Counted from the first letter of the stretch, positions 34,807-42,477 are shown. The stretch: DNA of 47,618 nucleotides from JAVXGM01 sp036657395 (GCA_036657395.1 JAVXGM010000012.1:1-47618), one strand, 5' to 3'. The notes: generated by a model from the sequence alone, not told the origin. Made by a program: numbers and translations.

Positions 34807-35241
34807 TCAATTATATGCTTTTTCCTTAAGTTTGCTTGCAAAGTTATCCCCTGGTGTCTTAGCTTTATCTAAATAAACACGTTGCTTACTCTTAGGATAT
34901 ATCATTCCTAAATCCTTCATCGCTGCATTCTCAATAGTTTCAATGCTATTAGCGCTATAAATCTTAACGTTTAAGGCCTGGATTTCTGCTTTTAGTATCC
35001 CGTTTTGCTGCACTGTCTGATTTATGCTATATTGTACGGCAGCAGCATATGCAGTTGTAATAACTACACCAATGAAAAGAACGCCAATAAGAACAGTGGC
35101 TATTAGTAACTTAGCTTTGTCTTTGCTAGATACCGTCTGTTTCCTTGGCTGGATTTTTTTCCTCGGTTGTTTTGGTTTCATGTCAAGCCCATACTTTTGA
35201 TAGTTTTCTTGATATTCATACCATTTTTCTGCTGCAATCAT
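34807..35241 (-). CDS. ftsL: FtsL-like cell division protein
   Basis: This 144-residue bitopic protein has a basic cytoplasmic tail (20-45), one membrane helix (about 45-67), then a leucine-zipper-like coiled coil (YSINQTVQQNGILKAEIQALNVKIYSANSIETIENAAMKDLGMIYPK), the layout of FtsL/DivIC proteins that bind FtsQ. Position after rsmH and before the class B PBP is the canonical ftsL slot. Sequence conservation is low, so the name rests on topology and context. Confidence 0.85.
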   Translation of the reverse strand: MIAAEKWYEYQENYQKYGLDMKPKQPRKKIQPRKQTVSSKDKAKLLIATVLIGVLFIGVVITTAYAAAVQYSINQTVQQNGILKAEIQALNVKIYSANSIETIENAAMKDLGMIYPKSKQRVYLDKAKTPGDNFASKLKEKAYN

Positions 35242-35244
35242 GCT

Positions 35245-36183
35245 CTACCTCATTTTTTCCACAACTCTTAACTTAGCACTTCTGGATCTTGGATTTTCCT
35301 CCAGCTCCTCTTCTGTGGGAACTGCAGGCTTTCTTGTGACTTTTTTTATGTCTGCAATATTTCCGCAAACACATACTGGAAGCCCTTTTGGGCAAGTACA
35401 AGGATTTACCCTACGGTTCACAATCTGTTTCACGATTCTGTCTTCTAGTGAATGGAAGGTAATCACACAAAGCCTTCCACTATCAGCAAGTACATCGCAA
35501 AATTCTTCAATAGCCGTTTCTAACTTTCCAAGTTCGTCATTAACTTCAATACGTATAGCCTGGAATGTTCGTTTTGCCGGGTGAGGTCCATCTCTCCTTG
35601 CAGAGGCAGGAATGGCTGCCTTTATGATATCCACTAATTCCCCTGTGGTCTCAATTGGCTTGTCCTTTCGCTTCGCAACAATAAACTTGCTTATCCTTGC
35701 AGCCCACTTTTCCTCACCATATTTTTTTATTATCCATGTTAATTCTTTTTCTGTATAATTATTAATTACCTGGCCTGCTGTAAAGGAATCGTTTTGATCC
35801 ATTCGCATATCCAGCAGAGCATCATTCATATATGAAAACCCTCTATCAGCATTGTCAAGTTGGAATGAGGATACTCCCAAATCTAAAAGAGCTCCATGTA
35901 TCTCTTCTACATCTAATTTCTTCATTACATCTTTAATGTCTGCGTAATTACTTTGTACAAAAATTTTCTTACAAGGAAAATCTTTTAATCTTTCTTCTGC
36001 AGCTTTCAAAGCATCTTTGTCTCTATCTATGCCAATCAGCGTACCATTTTTACTCAATTTTTCACAAATGCCAAAGGCATGGCCTCCACCGCCTAGTGTA
36101 CCATCTACATAAATCCCATCAGGTTTAATATTAAGACCATTCATACATTCATCATATAAAACTGATTTGTGTTTAAAAATCAT
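35245..36183 (-). CDS. rsmH: 16S rRNA (cytosine-1402 N4)-methyltransferase RsmH
   Basis: This 312-residue SAM-dependent enzyme (also MraW) has HKSVLYDECMNGL, the SAM loop YVDGTLGGGGHAFGI, LLDLGVSSFQLDNADRGFSY, RTFQAIRIEVNDEL and FHSLEDRIVKQ, all diagnostic. It carries out N4 methylation of C1402 of 16S rRNA. It overlaps mraZ by 11 bases, and ftsL follows within 4 bases. It is always with mraZ at the head of dcw clusters. Confidence 0.96.
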   Translation of the reverse strand: MIFKHKSVLYDECMNGLNIKPDGIYVDGTLGGGGHAFGICEKLSKNGTLIGIDRDKDALKAAEERLKDFPCKKIFVQSNYADIKDVMKKLDVEEIHGALLDLGVSSFQLDNADRGFSYMNDALLDMRMDQNDSFTAGQVINNYTEKELTWIIKKYGEEKWAARISKFIVAKRKDKPIETTGELVDIIKAAIPASARRDGPHPAKRTFQAIRIEVNDELGKLETAIEEFCDVLADSGRLCVITFHSLEDRIVKQIVNRRVNPCTCPKGLPVCVCGNIADIKKVTRKPAVPTEEELEENPRSRSAKLRVVEKMR

Positions 36184-36604
36184 AAGCTATCATACTTTCT
36201 GCAAGTTCACTAGGTTCTAGCTTGGTTCCATTTTCCTTATCGTTCCACTCTTCATTGCTCCATATTTCAATTTTTTCCCGTGAGCCTACAGTAACTAAAT
36301 CTTTTTTAACGTTTGCATATTCTCTAAGTTCTTGAGGAAGGGTAAGTCGACCTTGTTTATCAACTTCACACTCAACTGCACTTGAATAGAAATGTCTAGC
36401 AAATGCTCTTGCCTTTGGATCAGCCGAGGGTAATTTGCTAAGTTTGTCCATAAAAGCTTCCCATTCTTTCATCGGATAGATGTTAAGGCATTTATCTATA
36501 GCTTTACTTACGATACATTTGTATCCTAAGTCATCTCTGAACTTGGCTGGCACAATCATCCTACATTTTGCATCTATTGAATTTTGATATTTGCCAACTA
36601 ACAT
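36173..36604 (-). CDS. mraZ: Transcriptional regulator MraZ
   Basis: This 143-residue protein has two AbrB/SpoVT-like domains, each with the DxxxR core (DAKCRMIVPAKFR near 11-23 and DKQGRLTLPQELR near 78-90). MraZ assembles as a ring and binds tandem repeats in its own promoter to control the dcw operon. Such repeats lie within the promoter at 36644-36681. First gene of the cluster; the ATG at 36604 has GGAGGGG upstream. Confidence 0.95.
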   Translation of the reverse strand: MLVGKYQNSIDAKCRMIVPAKFRDDLGYKCIVSKAIDKCLNIYPMKEWEAFMDKLSKLPSADPKARAFARHFYSSAVECEVDKQGRLTLPQELREYANVKKDLVTVGSREKIEIWSNEEWNDKENGTKLEPSELAESMIAYDF

Positions 36605-36637
36605 AGTTCACCCCTCCTATCCTGCTTTAATGAATTT

Positions 36638-36666
36638 ATTTTACTCCACTTTGCTCCACTTCGCAA
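36638..36666 (-). promoter_or_regulatory. Promoter of the mraZ-dcw cluster
   Basis: On the minus strand TTGCGA (36666-36661), a 17-base spacer and TAAAAT (36643-36638). The spacer holds two AGTGGAG boxes 10 bases apart, so repressor binding and RNA polymerase binding exclude each other. Confidence 0.7.
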
Positions 36667-36681
36667 CAATTTCTCTCCACT
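36644..36681 (-). promoter_or_regulatory. MraZ boxes (three AGTGGAG repeats)
   Basis: AGTGGAG on the minus strand occurs at 36681-36675, 36660-36654 and 36650-36644. The last two are exactly 10 bases apart and the first is 21 bases from the second, so all lie on one helix face. The known MraZ operators are TGGG or AAAGTGG-type tandem boxes with about 10-base period; this matches in form. Confidence 0.7.
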
Positions 36682-36728
36682 TATCCACAGCTATTCTCCC
36701 CTTTATGGGCAAGCTCTCCTCTAGATAC

Positions 36729-36777
36729 AAAAAAAAGGAGGCAACACCACTATATATGGTGTTGTCTCCTTTTTTAT
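36729..36777 (-). terminator. Strong bidirectional hairpin after sfsA
   Basis: AAAAAAGGAGGCAACACC pairs with GGTGTTGTCTCCTTTTTT around a short AT-rich loop, with one G-U pair. Runs of A and T on both sides give a T-tract on either strand. It ends sfsA on the minus strand and separates it from the mraZ promoter. Confidence 0.88.
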
Positions 36778-36826
36778 TTTCTATATACTGAGTATGTGTT
36801 CTGTAGTTTTCTAAATATTTCGATAA

Positions 36827-37531
36827 CTATCCCAAGTCAATAGCCACAGAACTATCTATTTCCAAGGTGTCCATACCTACAATACAATCATATGACAAAA
36901 TATTCACTCCTGCTTTTTGCGCTTTGCGTACTCCATCCCCAAAATCTTTGTGGGTATCATCGTTAGGCTTGAACAACCTTACCCCTTTCATCTGTATTAC
37001 AAATAAAACATATGCCATGTAATTTTCATCTTTAGCTATGATTAATTCTTCAACATGTTTAAGCCCTCGCAAAGTAGGCGCATCAGGAAACTTAGCCACT
37101 CCACTTTCCTCTAAAGTAACCCCTTTTACTTCCATAAAACCTTTTTTCCCACTTCTATCTTCCAAATAAAAATCAAATCTAGAATTTCCGAAAGTTTTTT
37201 CCCTCTTAATTTGTGTTAAATTTTCCATTCCAGGAAGAATAATTTTTCCTGATTTTAAGCCTTCTTCTACAACTCCATTAGGTGCCTGAGAATCCATATT
37301 TATCATAAGGTTCCCTTTTTTTACTCCTATAAGTGAGAATTCAAGTTTTCTAGTACCCATTCGCCCCCTGAAGTCTTCTAAATAAACTTCTGATCCAGGG
37401 ATAAGGAGTTCCTTGCATCTACCTGTATTTTTCACATGTACTTTATGCACTTGATTTTCAATTTTCACTTGAGCCACAAATCGGTTTGGCCGATCAATAA
37501 ATTCGCCTTTTTTTATATCTTTATATTTCAT
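36827..37531 (-). CDS. sfsA: SfsA family protein (sugar fermentation stimulation protein)
   Basis: This 234-residue protein matches SfsA: FIDRPNRFVAQVKIENQVHKVHVKNTGRCKELLIPGSEVYL, then a nuclease-like core with SRFDFYLED and GFMEVKGVTLEESGVAKFPDAPTLRG (D-x(n)-E-x-K). SfsA binds DNA in E. coli, and the fold suggests a nuclease, but its role is unsettled. The ATG at 37531 is the start by homology; a longer frame upstream lies in AT-rich promoter sequence and is not conserved-looking. Confidence 0.93.
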   Translation of the reverse strand: MKYKDIKKGEFIDRPNRFVAQVKIENQVHKVHVKNTGRCKELLIPGSEVYLEDFRGRMGTRKLEFSLIGVKKGNLMINMDSQAPNGVVEEGLKSGKIILPGMENLTQIKREKTFGNSRFDFYLEDRSGKKGFMEVKGVTLEESGVAKFPDAPTLRGLKHVEELIIAKDENYMAYVLFVIQMKGVRLFKPNDDTHKDFGDGVRKAQKAGVNILSYDCIVGMDTLEIDSSVAIDLG

Positions 37532-37564
37532 TGTTTCAGTGTAACAGATTGAATGCCTTTTTTG

Positions 37565-37579
37565 TACCCTAAAAGGGTA
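37565..37579. promoter_or_regulatory. Palindrome in the sfsA/lipoprotein divergent region
   Basis: TACCCT-AAA-AGGGTA is a perfect inverted repeat lying 8 bases before the lipoprotein -35 box and 34 bases from the sfsA start. It is a candidate operator for either gene; the binding factor is not known. Confidence 0.35.
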
Positions 37580-37586
37580 AAATCTA

Positions 37587-37615
37587 TTGTTATAAACTGG
37601 GATAAATAGTATAAT
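37587..37615 (+). promoter_or_regulatory. Promoter of the lipoprotein gene
   Basis: TTGTTA (37587-37592), 17-base spacer, TATAAT (37610-37615). The ribosome binding site GGGAGGA lies at 37632-37638. Confidence 0.75.
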
Positions 37616-37644
37616 AATGCAAAAGCGTGTAGGGAGGATTTGAA

Positions 37645-38139
37645 ATGAAAAAGTGGGCATCCGGGATTTTAATTTTGATTTTATGTGTTTCTGTGAGCTT
37701 ATTTCTTTTTGGATGTGGGACTAAAGAGGCCACCGGTGACATAATTGAAGAGCCAGAAATTACTGTTGACTACTTATCTGGCGAATTTGCAGATCAATTG
37801 ATTCGTGACGGGGCGGAAGAACATTTAGGATCGATCGCAATTAGCAAAGGTAAAAACAACGCATATAACTTATCTTTAAACGATAAATCCATCGTAAAAA
37901 GCGACGACTATGAAGCTGGGTACTACATTGCAGACAAAAACACTTCTGGAAAATGGCCGCTAGGTAGTGAGGCCCGAATCACTTACATTGATGATTCTAC
38001 TAAAAATCCTAAAATCCTCAATGTAGACCAATTCGTAAAAAAAGTTGAAAATGACGAAAATGCTGGTGAAACTAAACTCTATAAGGTATATATCATTTCT
38101 GACAATGTAGAGCTTGTACTGGCTGAAAAGCTAAAATAA
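37645..38139 (+). CDS. Lipoprotein of unknown function
   Basis: This 164-residue protein has a signal peptide with a long hydrophobic core and lipobox LFGC, so lipidation would be on Cys24. The mature part is a single small domain rich in charged residues (TVDYLSGEFADQLIRDGAEEHLG to the end ELVLAEKLK) with no recognised motif; the spacing of short strands suggests a beta-rich fold. It has its own promoter and terminator, so it is a single-gene unit. The neighbour lgt encodes the enzyme that lipidates such proteins, but a functional link is not needed. Confidence 0.85.
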   Translation: MKKWASGILILILCVSVSLFLFGCGTKEATGDIIEEPEITVDYLSGEFADQLIRDGAEEHLGSIAISKGKNNAYNLSLNDKSIVKSDDYEAGYYIADKNTSGKWPLGSEARITYIDDSTKNPKILNVDQFVKKVENDENAGETKLYKVYIISDNVELVLAEKLK

Positions 38140-38150
38140 TCCATCAAATA

Positions 38151-38180
38151 AAAAAGGTGTGGCCTAAGCTGCACCTTTTT
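38151..38180 (+). terminator. Terminator after the lipoprotein gene
   Basis: AAAAAGGTG (38151-38159) pairs with CACCTTTTT (38172-38180), a 12-base loop; the T-run is part of the 3' arm, and A-rich flanks make it potentially bidirectional. Confidence 0.75.
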
Positions 38181-38241
38181 GTGTATAATAAAGGGTATTG
38201 TAGATTATTTCAAAGAAAGGTTAAAATTAGGTAGATAACTT

Positions 38242-38991
38242 ATGCCCATACCAAATCCCATTGCCTTTACTATTTTTGGCATAGACATCATGTGGTACGG
38301 AATTATCATTGCTTTTGGTATTTTAATTGCTACGGCAATTACTTACAAACGTAGTCCAAAACATGATATTGTACCAGATAAAATTTTAGATTTTGTTATT
38401 ATCTGTGTACCCGCAGGCATTGTTGGCTCCAGGCTGTATTATGTACTATTCAATTGGAGTATGTTTTCTGGCGATTGGTTAAAAATATTTAATACCCGTA
38501 CAGGTGGCCTTGCCATTCATGGAGGCTTGATTTTAGGCCTTTTAACTGCATTTATTTTATGTAAGGCATGGAAATGCCCTCCCTTAAATCTTATTGATTT
38601 AACCGTTCCCTCCATCGCTCTTGCCCAATCTATTGGACGATGGGGCAATTACTTTAATTCAGAGGCTCATGGTGGGCCTACAGATTTACCTTGGGCTGTA
38701 ACGGTAGGCGGGGAAACATTCCACCCAACATTTTTATATGAATCTATTTGGTGCTTTATCTTATTCCTATTTCTAATATATATTGATAATAGGCGCCAAT
38801 TCCAAGGTCAAACTTTCCTACTATACGGAATCCTTTATTCTTTGGAAAGATTTTTTATTGAATGGCTTCGTACGGATAGTCTGATGTTTGGTCCCTTTAA
38901 ACAGGCTCAACTACTCAGTCTTTTTGTCATCGTTATTTTTACTATAGTTTATATTTATTTAGATAAACGATACAAAAAAAAGAAACAATAA
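38242..38991 (+). CDS. lgt: Prolipoprotein diacylglyceryl transferase Lgt
   Basis: This 249-residue polytopic enzyme moves diacylglycerol from phosphatidylglycerol to the lipobox cysteine. It shows IMWYGIIIAFGIL, GSRLYYVLFNW, the HGG motif (LAIHGGLILG) and the Lgt signature GRWGNYFNSEAHGG, and a C-terminal helix with RTDSLMFG. The length is normal. A weak ribosome binding site (AAAGG, with the A/T-rich spacer) precedes the ATG at 38242. Confidence 0.95.
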   Translation: MPIPNPIAFTIFGIDIMWYGIIIAFGILIATAITYKRSPKHDIVPDKILDFVIICVPAGIVGSRLYYVLFNWSMFSGDWLKIFNTRTGGLAIHGGLILGLLTAFILCKAWKCPPLNLIDLTVPSIALAQSIGRWGNYFNSEAHGGPTDLPWAVTVGGETFHPTFLYESIWCFILFLFLIYIDNRRQFQGQTFLLYGILYSLERFFIEWLRTDSLMFGPFKQAQLLSLFVIVIFTIVYIYLDKRYKKKKQ

Positions 38992-39083
38992 TGAAATTAG
39001 GAATTGTCGTTTACAAAACTGATTTCATAAAGCAATATATCTTCATAAAAATAGGGAGTAAACTTCCCCTTTCTCCTATTTAA

Positions 39084-39112
39084 TTGAGATATATACACAT
39101 TCATGTTATAAT
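39084..39112 (+). promoter_or_regulatory. Promoter of ychF
   Basis: TTGAGA (39084-39089), 17-base spacer, TATAAT (39107-39112). It gives a leader of about 90 bases with small hairpins (around 39130-39150) before the AAAGGAGATG ribosome binding site. Confidence 0.8.
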
Positions 39113-39208
39113 AGCGAGTCATGTAAGGCTCTTTTTCACCAGTGAAAAGGTGCAAAGACCTTTTAAAAACGTTAACAATCATTGAAAATAAAGGAGATGT
39201 GAAGATAA

Positions 39209-40303
39209 ATGAAATTAGGTATTGTAGGATTGCCCAATATCGGCAAAAGCACATTGTTTAATGCAATAACAAAAGCTGGTGCAGAAGCAGCCAACTACCC
39301 TTTTTGCACTATTGAACCAAATGTAGGAGTTGTAACTGTTCCAGATCCACGACTAAGCGTCCTTAGTGATATGTATAAGTCGAGAAAAACCATCCATACC
39401 GCTATTGAATTTTATGATATTGCCGGTCTTGTAAAGGGTGCTTCAAAAGGTGAAGGTTTAGGAAATAAATTCTTAGGACACATTAGAGAAGTTGCCGCAA
39501 TTGTCCACGTAGTTCGTTGTTTTGAGGATCCCAATGTTGTCCACGTAGACGGGCGGATTGATCCTTTGTCTGACATCGAAACAATTAACATGGAACTAAT
39601 TCTTTCTGATATGGAAATAGTCGACAGACGAATACAAAAGACTACTAAATTCTTAAAGAGTGATAAGACTCTACAGCGAGAATACGACCTTTTGCAAAAA
39701 GTAGCAGATGTTCTTGGAGAAGGCCTTTCTGCTAGAAGTATGGATCTTACTGATGATGAGGATGAATTTGTAAAAAGCCTGGATCTTCTTTCATACAAAC
39801 CTGTAATCTATGCTGCTAATGTATCTGAAGAAGAGGCTGGAGATACTGAAGAAAACCCATTTATACAGAAAGTGCGTGATTTCGCTGCTACAGAAAGTTC
39901 TGATGTAATCGTAATTTGTGCGAAGATTGAAGCTGAGATTTCCGAGCTAGAGGAAGATGAAAAAGCCATGTTTTTAGAAGAACTTGGGATTTCACAATCC
40001 GGACTTGATAAACTAGTTAAGGCTTCTTACCATCTGCTTGATTTAATTTCATTTCTTACCGCCGGCGAACAGGAAGTTCGTGCTTGGACTATTAAAAATG
40101 GAACCAAAGCTCCCGGTGCCGCTGGAACGATTCATACCGACTTTGAAAAAGGCTTCATAAGAGCTGAAACCATCGCTTATGATAATCTAGTTCAGTGTGG
40201 TGGAAACCTGGCTACTGCCAAGGAAAAAGGCCTAGTCCGCTCTGAAGGGAAAGAATATATAGTCAAAGACGGGGATGTAATGAACTTCCTTTTCAATGTA
40301 TAA
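39209..40303 (+). CDS. ychF: Ribosome-binding ATPase YchF/OLA1
   Basis: This 364-residue Obg-family protein has G1 GLPNIGKST (6-14), a switch region with YPFCTIEPNVG, G3 YDIAGLVKGASKGEGLGNKFL, a coiled-coil insertion (KTTKFLKSDKTLQREYDLLQKV), and the C-terminal TGS-like domain ending VRSEGKEYIVKDGDVMNFLFNV. YchF hydrolyses ATP rather than GTP (altered G4) and associates with ribosomes and stress responses. The length matches the usual 360-365. Its own promoter and terminator flank it. Confidence 0.96.
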   Translation: MKLGIVGLPNIGKSTLFNAITKAGAEAANYPFCTIEPNVGVVTVPDPRLSVLSDMYKSRKTIHTAIEFYDIAGLVKGASKGEGLGNKFLGHIREVAAIVHVVRCFEDPNVVHVDGRIDPLSDIETINMELILSDMEIVDRRIQKTTKFLKSDKTLQREYDLLQKVADVLGEGLSARSMDLTDDEDEFVKSLDLLSYKPVIYAANVSEEEAGDTEENPFIQKVRDFAATESSDVIVICAKIEAEISELEEDEKAMFLEELGISQSGLDKLVKASYHLLDLISFLTAGEQEVRAWTIKNGTKAPGAAGTIHTDFEKGFIRAETIAYDNLVQCGGNLATAKEKGLVRSEGKEYIVKDGDVMNFLFNV

Positions 40304-40310
40304 ATAAAAT

Positions 40311-40357
40311 AAAACCCCTGGATTACCAATATAACCGTTGGTATTTAGGGGTTTTTA
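40311..40357 (+). terminator. Terminator after ychF
   Basis: AAAACCCCTGGATTACCAA pairs with TTGGTATTTAGGGGTTTTT with one small bulge, followed by ATATTT. A-tracts on the 5' side make it bidirectional; the minus-strand copy can serve the small gene ending at 40323. Confidence 0.88.
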
Positions 40358-40622
40358 TATTTATGTGGCAAGTGTTACAAAATGATTTATTATCCCATAA
40401 TTTTGCGTTCAGGAATATTTTCCACAGGAAAATTTTTTGAATCACCCTTTCCAACCCAATGTAATCATCAACAGGTGGCTCCCAATGATCAAGATAGGTA
40501 GTGCATATACCATTATTTTCCAAGAAACCTTGCAAGAAGAACTTTTCGCCTTTAAAAATAAAAATTAATTCATCACCATAATAGATTCTATCTACAAACT
40601 CCCTTACATTACCATTTATCAA
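40323..40622 (-). CDS. Small protein of unknown function, possible immunity protein
   Basis: A 99-residue frame begins at TTG (40622) with AAGGGAG about 9 bases upstream and overlaps the preceding remnant by 14 bases. The core GDELIFIFKGEKFFLQGFLENNGICTTYLDHWEPPVDDYI is compact, acidic and Trp/Tyr-rich, with a final segment FLNAKLWDNKSF; this recalls immunity proteins found after phage-type or polymorphic toxin domains. The last 15 residues overlap the ychF terminator and may be readthrough after a mutated stop. A longer frame starts at 40757 but its N-terminal third only shadows the other frame. Assignment is tentative. Confidence 0.4.
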   Translation of the reverse strand: MINGNVREFVDRIYYGDELIFIFKGEKFFLQGFLENNGICTTYLDHWEPPVDDYIGLERVIQKIFLWKIFLNAKLWDNKSFCNTCHINIKTPKYQRLYW

Positions 40623-41010
40623 TTTTAGGCACTCCCTTAAAATATTTTTTGTATAGTTGATATTCCTGGTTAGTGATTCTGTGTAGAGGACGCACAGCAA
40701 AATTATTACGCTGTGGGTAATCATGTACGTGTAACACATTTTCTTGTCGGTTACCATTGTTTAGTCGAGGCTCAGGATGATATGCAACAGAATTTCCTGC
40801 TGCAAAAGTGCCTCGTCCACCCATATCAGCGCACCACCTTTCTTGAAGAACGATAATCAACTGGAATGATATTGCCGGACATTTCTTCAAATGGCGTTCC
40901 AATTCTGCCAATTCGCTGTCTTCAGTATGGTCTAAAGAAATGTGACCTAGCTCGTGCATAATCGTGTTGTTTATTCTTCCGTACTCTTTTTCATCATTAT
41001 AGTAGCAGAA
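40609..41010 (-). pseudogene. Remnant: ImmA/IrrE-type HELGH peptidase fragment joined to a toxin-like C-terminal domain
   Basis: The frame opens after a TGA at 41013 without a start until ATG 40959. It reads FCYYNDEKEYGRINNTIMHELGHISLD, close to the ImmA/IrrE (M78) zinc site with HExxH, but the N-terminal region and the usual FAxxLLxP segment after the helix are missing. After about residue 30 the sequence changes to MGGRGTFAAGNSVAYHPEPRL and VLHVHDYPQRNNF, then KKYFKGVPKI, which looks like the end of a phage minor-capsid or polymorphic-toxin domain with an internal deletion. Other frames between 40850 and 40920 also look coding. I read this as two decayed genes fused by deletion. Confidence 0.55.
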
Positions 41011-41148
41011 TCATTTCCGCTACCCAACTATTATAACACTCTTTTAGAATTCAATTGCGAGAGATACCCAATGCTCATCTGCCATATCAATTGAGATTTC
41101 ATTTGCATATCCTGAATTTTTTCCATGAAATTAGTTAATAATCCCTTT

Positions 41149-41165
41149 AGACTGAATTACAGTCT
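41149..41165. promoter_or_regulatory. Inverted repeat upstream of the triple-RidA gene
   Basis: AGACTG-AATTA-CAGTCT is a perfect 6+6 repeat 44 bases before the start codon. It could be an operator or a weak hairpin in the leader. No strong -35/-10 pair is evident nearby. Confidence 0.3.
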
Positions 41166-41208
41166 TTCCATAATTTATATCAAAAAAACTATCTAAAAGG
41201 AGATTATT

Positions 41209-42477
41209 ATGCCCATTGAAAACACAATATTAGCAAGAAATACGGGGAATGCCCCAAAAAATTCCTTATACTCGCAAACTGTAGCTTTCTCTCATTACAA
41301 CAACCTTTCAGCTCAATTGCCTATTGAACCAAAATCTGGAAAATTAATAGCTGGTGGTATAAAAGAGCAGACCAAACAGTGTTTTAAAAATATCCAGGCA
41401 ATTGTAGACAGCATCTCCCATGTTATGAACGATATTGTTAGAATTACTATCTTCGTTAAAAATATTAAAGATACTGACGCTGTAGATGAGATTTATAGCT
41501 TGTTCTTTGGAAGCTACCTTCCTTCTCGTACGGTAGTCGCCGTTACTGCTTTGCCTATGGATGCTTTGGTGCAAGTTGAAGCACTTGTTTCAAACGGTGA
41601 AGGTACAATTCCAAAGTCACCACAAGCAGGCGACCTTATAAAGCTTACAAATAACACGACAAATGCACCAATAAATCCCCTAGCTACACAAACTGTAGCT
41701 TTTTCTCATTACAATAATATTTCTGCTCAATTACCTATCGATCCAAAATCTGGCAGAATAGTAGCTAGTGATGCAAAAAATCAATCTTTACAATGCTTAA
41801 AGAATCTCAAGGCGATTTTAGAAAGCATCGACGTTCCATTTGACGATATTGTTAAAATTACTGTCTTCCTTAAAAACCTTTCGGATGTTGATGCAGTAAA
41901 CCAAGTTTATAGCACGTTTTTCCCAGACTCAGCTATCGCCCGGTCCGCAGCCTATGTTCCTGCACGGACAACAGTTATAGCTTCAGCTTTGCCTATGAAC
42001 GCTTTGGTACAAATTGAAGCTGTGGTATCACACGGAGATGGTACACCCCCACAAGCCGTTGAGGACAGGCATGGACTCATCACAGAAGCAAACAATACGA
42101 CAAATGCACCAATAGATCCGTTAGCTACACAAACTGTAGCTTTTTCTCATTACAATAATATTTCTGCCCAATTACCTTTAGACCCAAAAACTGGTGAAAT
42201 GATAGTTGGTGGTGTAAAAGATCAGGCCGAGCAGTGCTTAAAAAATATTAAGGCAATTATAGAAAGTGTTGATCACGTTATAGGTGATGTTGTTAAAATC
42301 AATATCTTCCTTAAAAATATTGGAGATATTGATGCTATAGACGAAGCTTACACAGCGTTCTTCCCAGATGGTGTTCCTGCACGAAGAACAATTGGTGTAT
42401 CAGCTTTGCCTAAAGATGCTTTGGTTCAAATCGACGCAATTGTAGCAAATGTTGAAGGAACACCTCCAAGAGCATAA
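41209..42477 (+). CDS. Protein with three tandem RidA (YjgF/UK114) domains
   Basis: This 422-residue cytoplasmic protein has three RidA domains: about 8-132, 148-277 and 296-418. Each has NAPxxxLxxQTVAFSHYNNxSAQLP, an internal QCLKNxKAI helix, KIxxFLKN, and the RidA signature with the deaminase Arg (Arg107, Arg253, Arg392) in RTxVxxxALPxxALVQ; the acidic partner after it is Glu124, Glu270 and Asp409. RidA normally is a homotrimer of about 125-residue subunits with active sites at the interfaces and hydrolyses reactive enamines/imines. One chain here could fold as a built-in trimer. Start ATG 41209 follows AAAAGGAG. Neighbours are decayed accessory genes and give no substrate clue. Confidence 0.9.
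   Translation: MPIENTILARNTGNAPKNSLYSQTVAFSHYNNLSAQLPIEPKSGKLIAGGIKEQTKQCFKNIQAIVDSISHVMNDIVRITIFVKNIKDTDAVDEIYSLFFGSYLPSRTVVAVTALPMDALVQVEALVSNGEGTIPKSPQAGDLIKLTNNTTNAPINPLATQTVAFSHYNNISAQLPIDPKSGRIVASDAKNQSLQCLKNLKAILESIDVPFDDIVKITVFLKNLSDVDAVNQVYSTFFPDSAIARSAAYVPARTTVIASALPMNALVQIEAVVSHGDGTPPQAVEDRHGLITEANNTTNAPIDPLATQTVAFSHYNNISAQLPLDPKTGEMIVGGVKDQAEQCLKNIKAIIESVDHVIGDVVKINIFLKNIGDIDAIDEAYTAFFPDGVPARRTIGVSALPKDALVQIDAIVANVEGTPPRA
41656..41736 (+). repeat. Near-identical DNA copy within RidA domain 2 (partner at 42097-42177)
   Basis: The 81 bases beginning ACGACAAATGCACC match those at 42097-42177 almost base for base (a few substitutions), at a period of 441 bases (147 codons). Domain 1 is much less similar at the DNA level over the same segment. 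Domains 2 and 3 thus arose by a recent duplication or are kept alike by recombination. Confidence 0.85.

Noticed and set aside
37532..37660. 43-codon upstream extension of the sfsA frame
   Set aside because: It crosses the divergent promoter region and overlaps the start of the lipoprotein gene; SfsA begins at the ATG at 37531.
38997..39254. 85-codon minus-strand frame between lgt and ychF
   Set aside because: It runs antisense across the ychF promoter and start, with no ribosome binding site and no recognisable motif.
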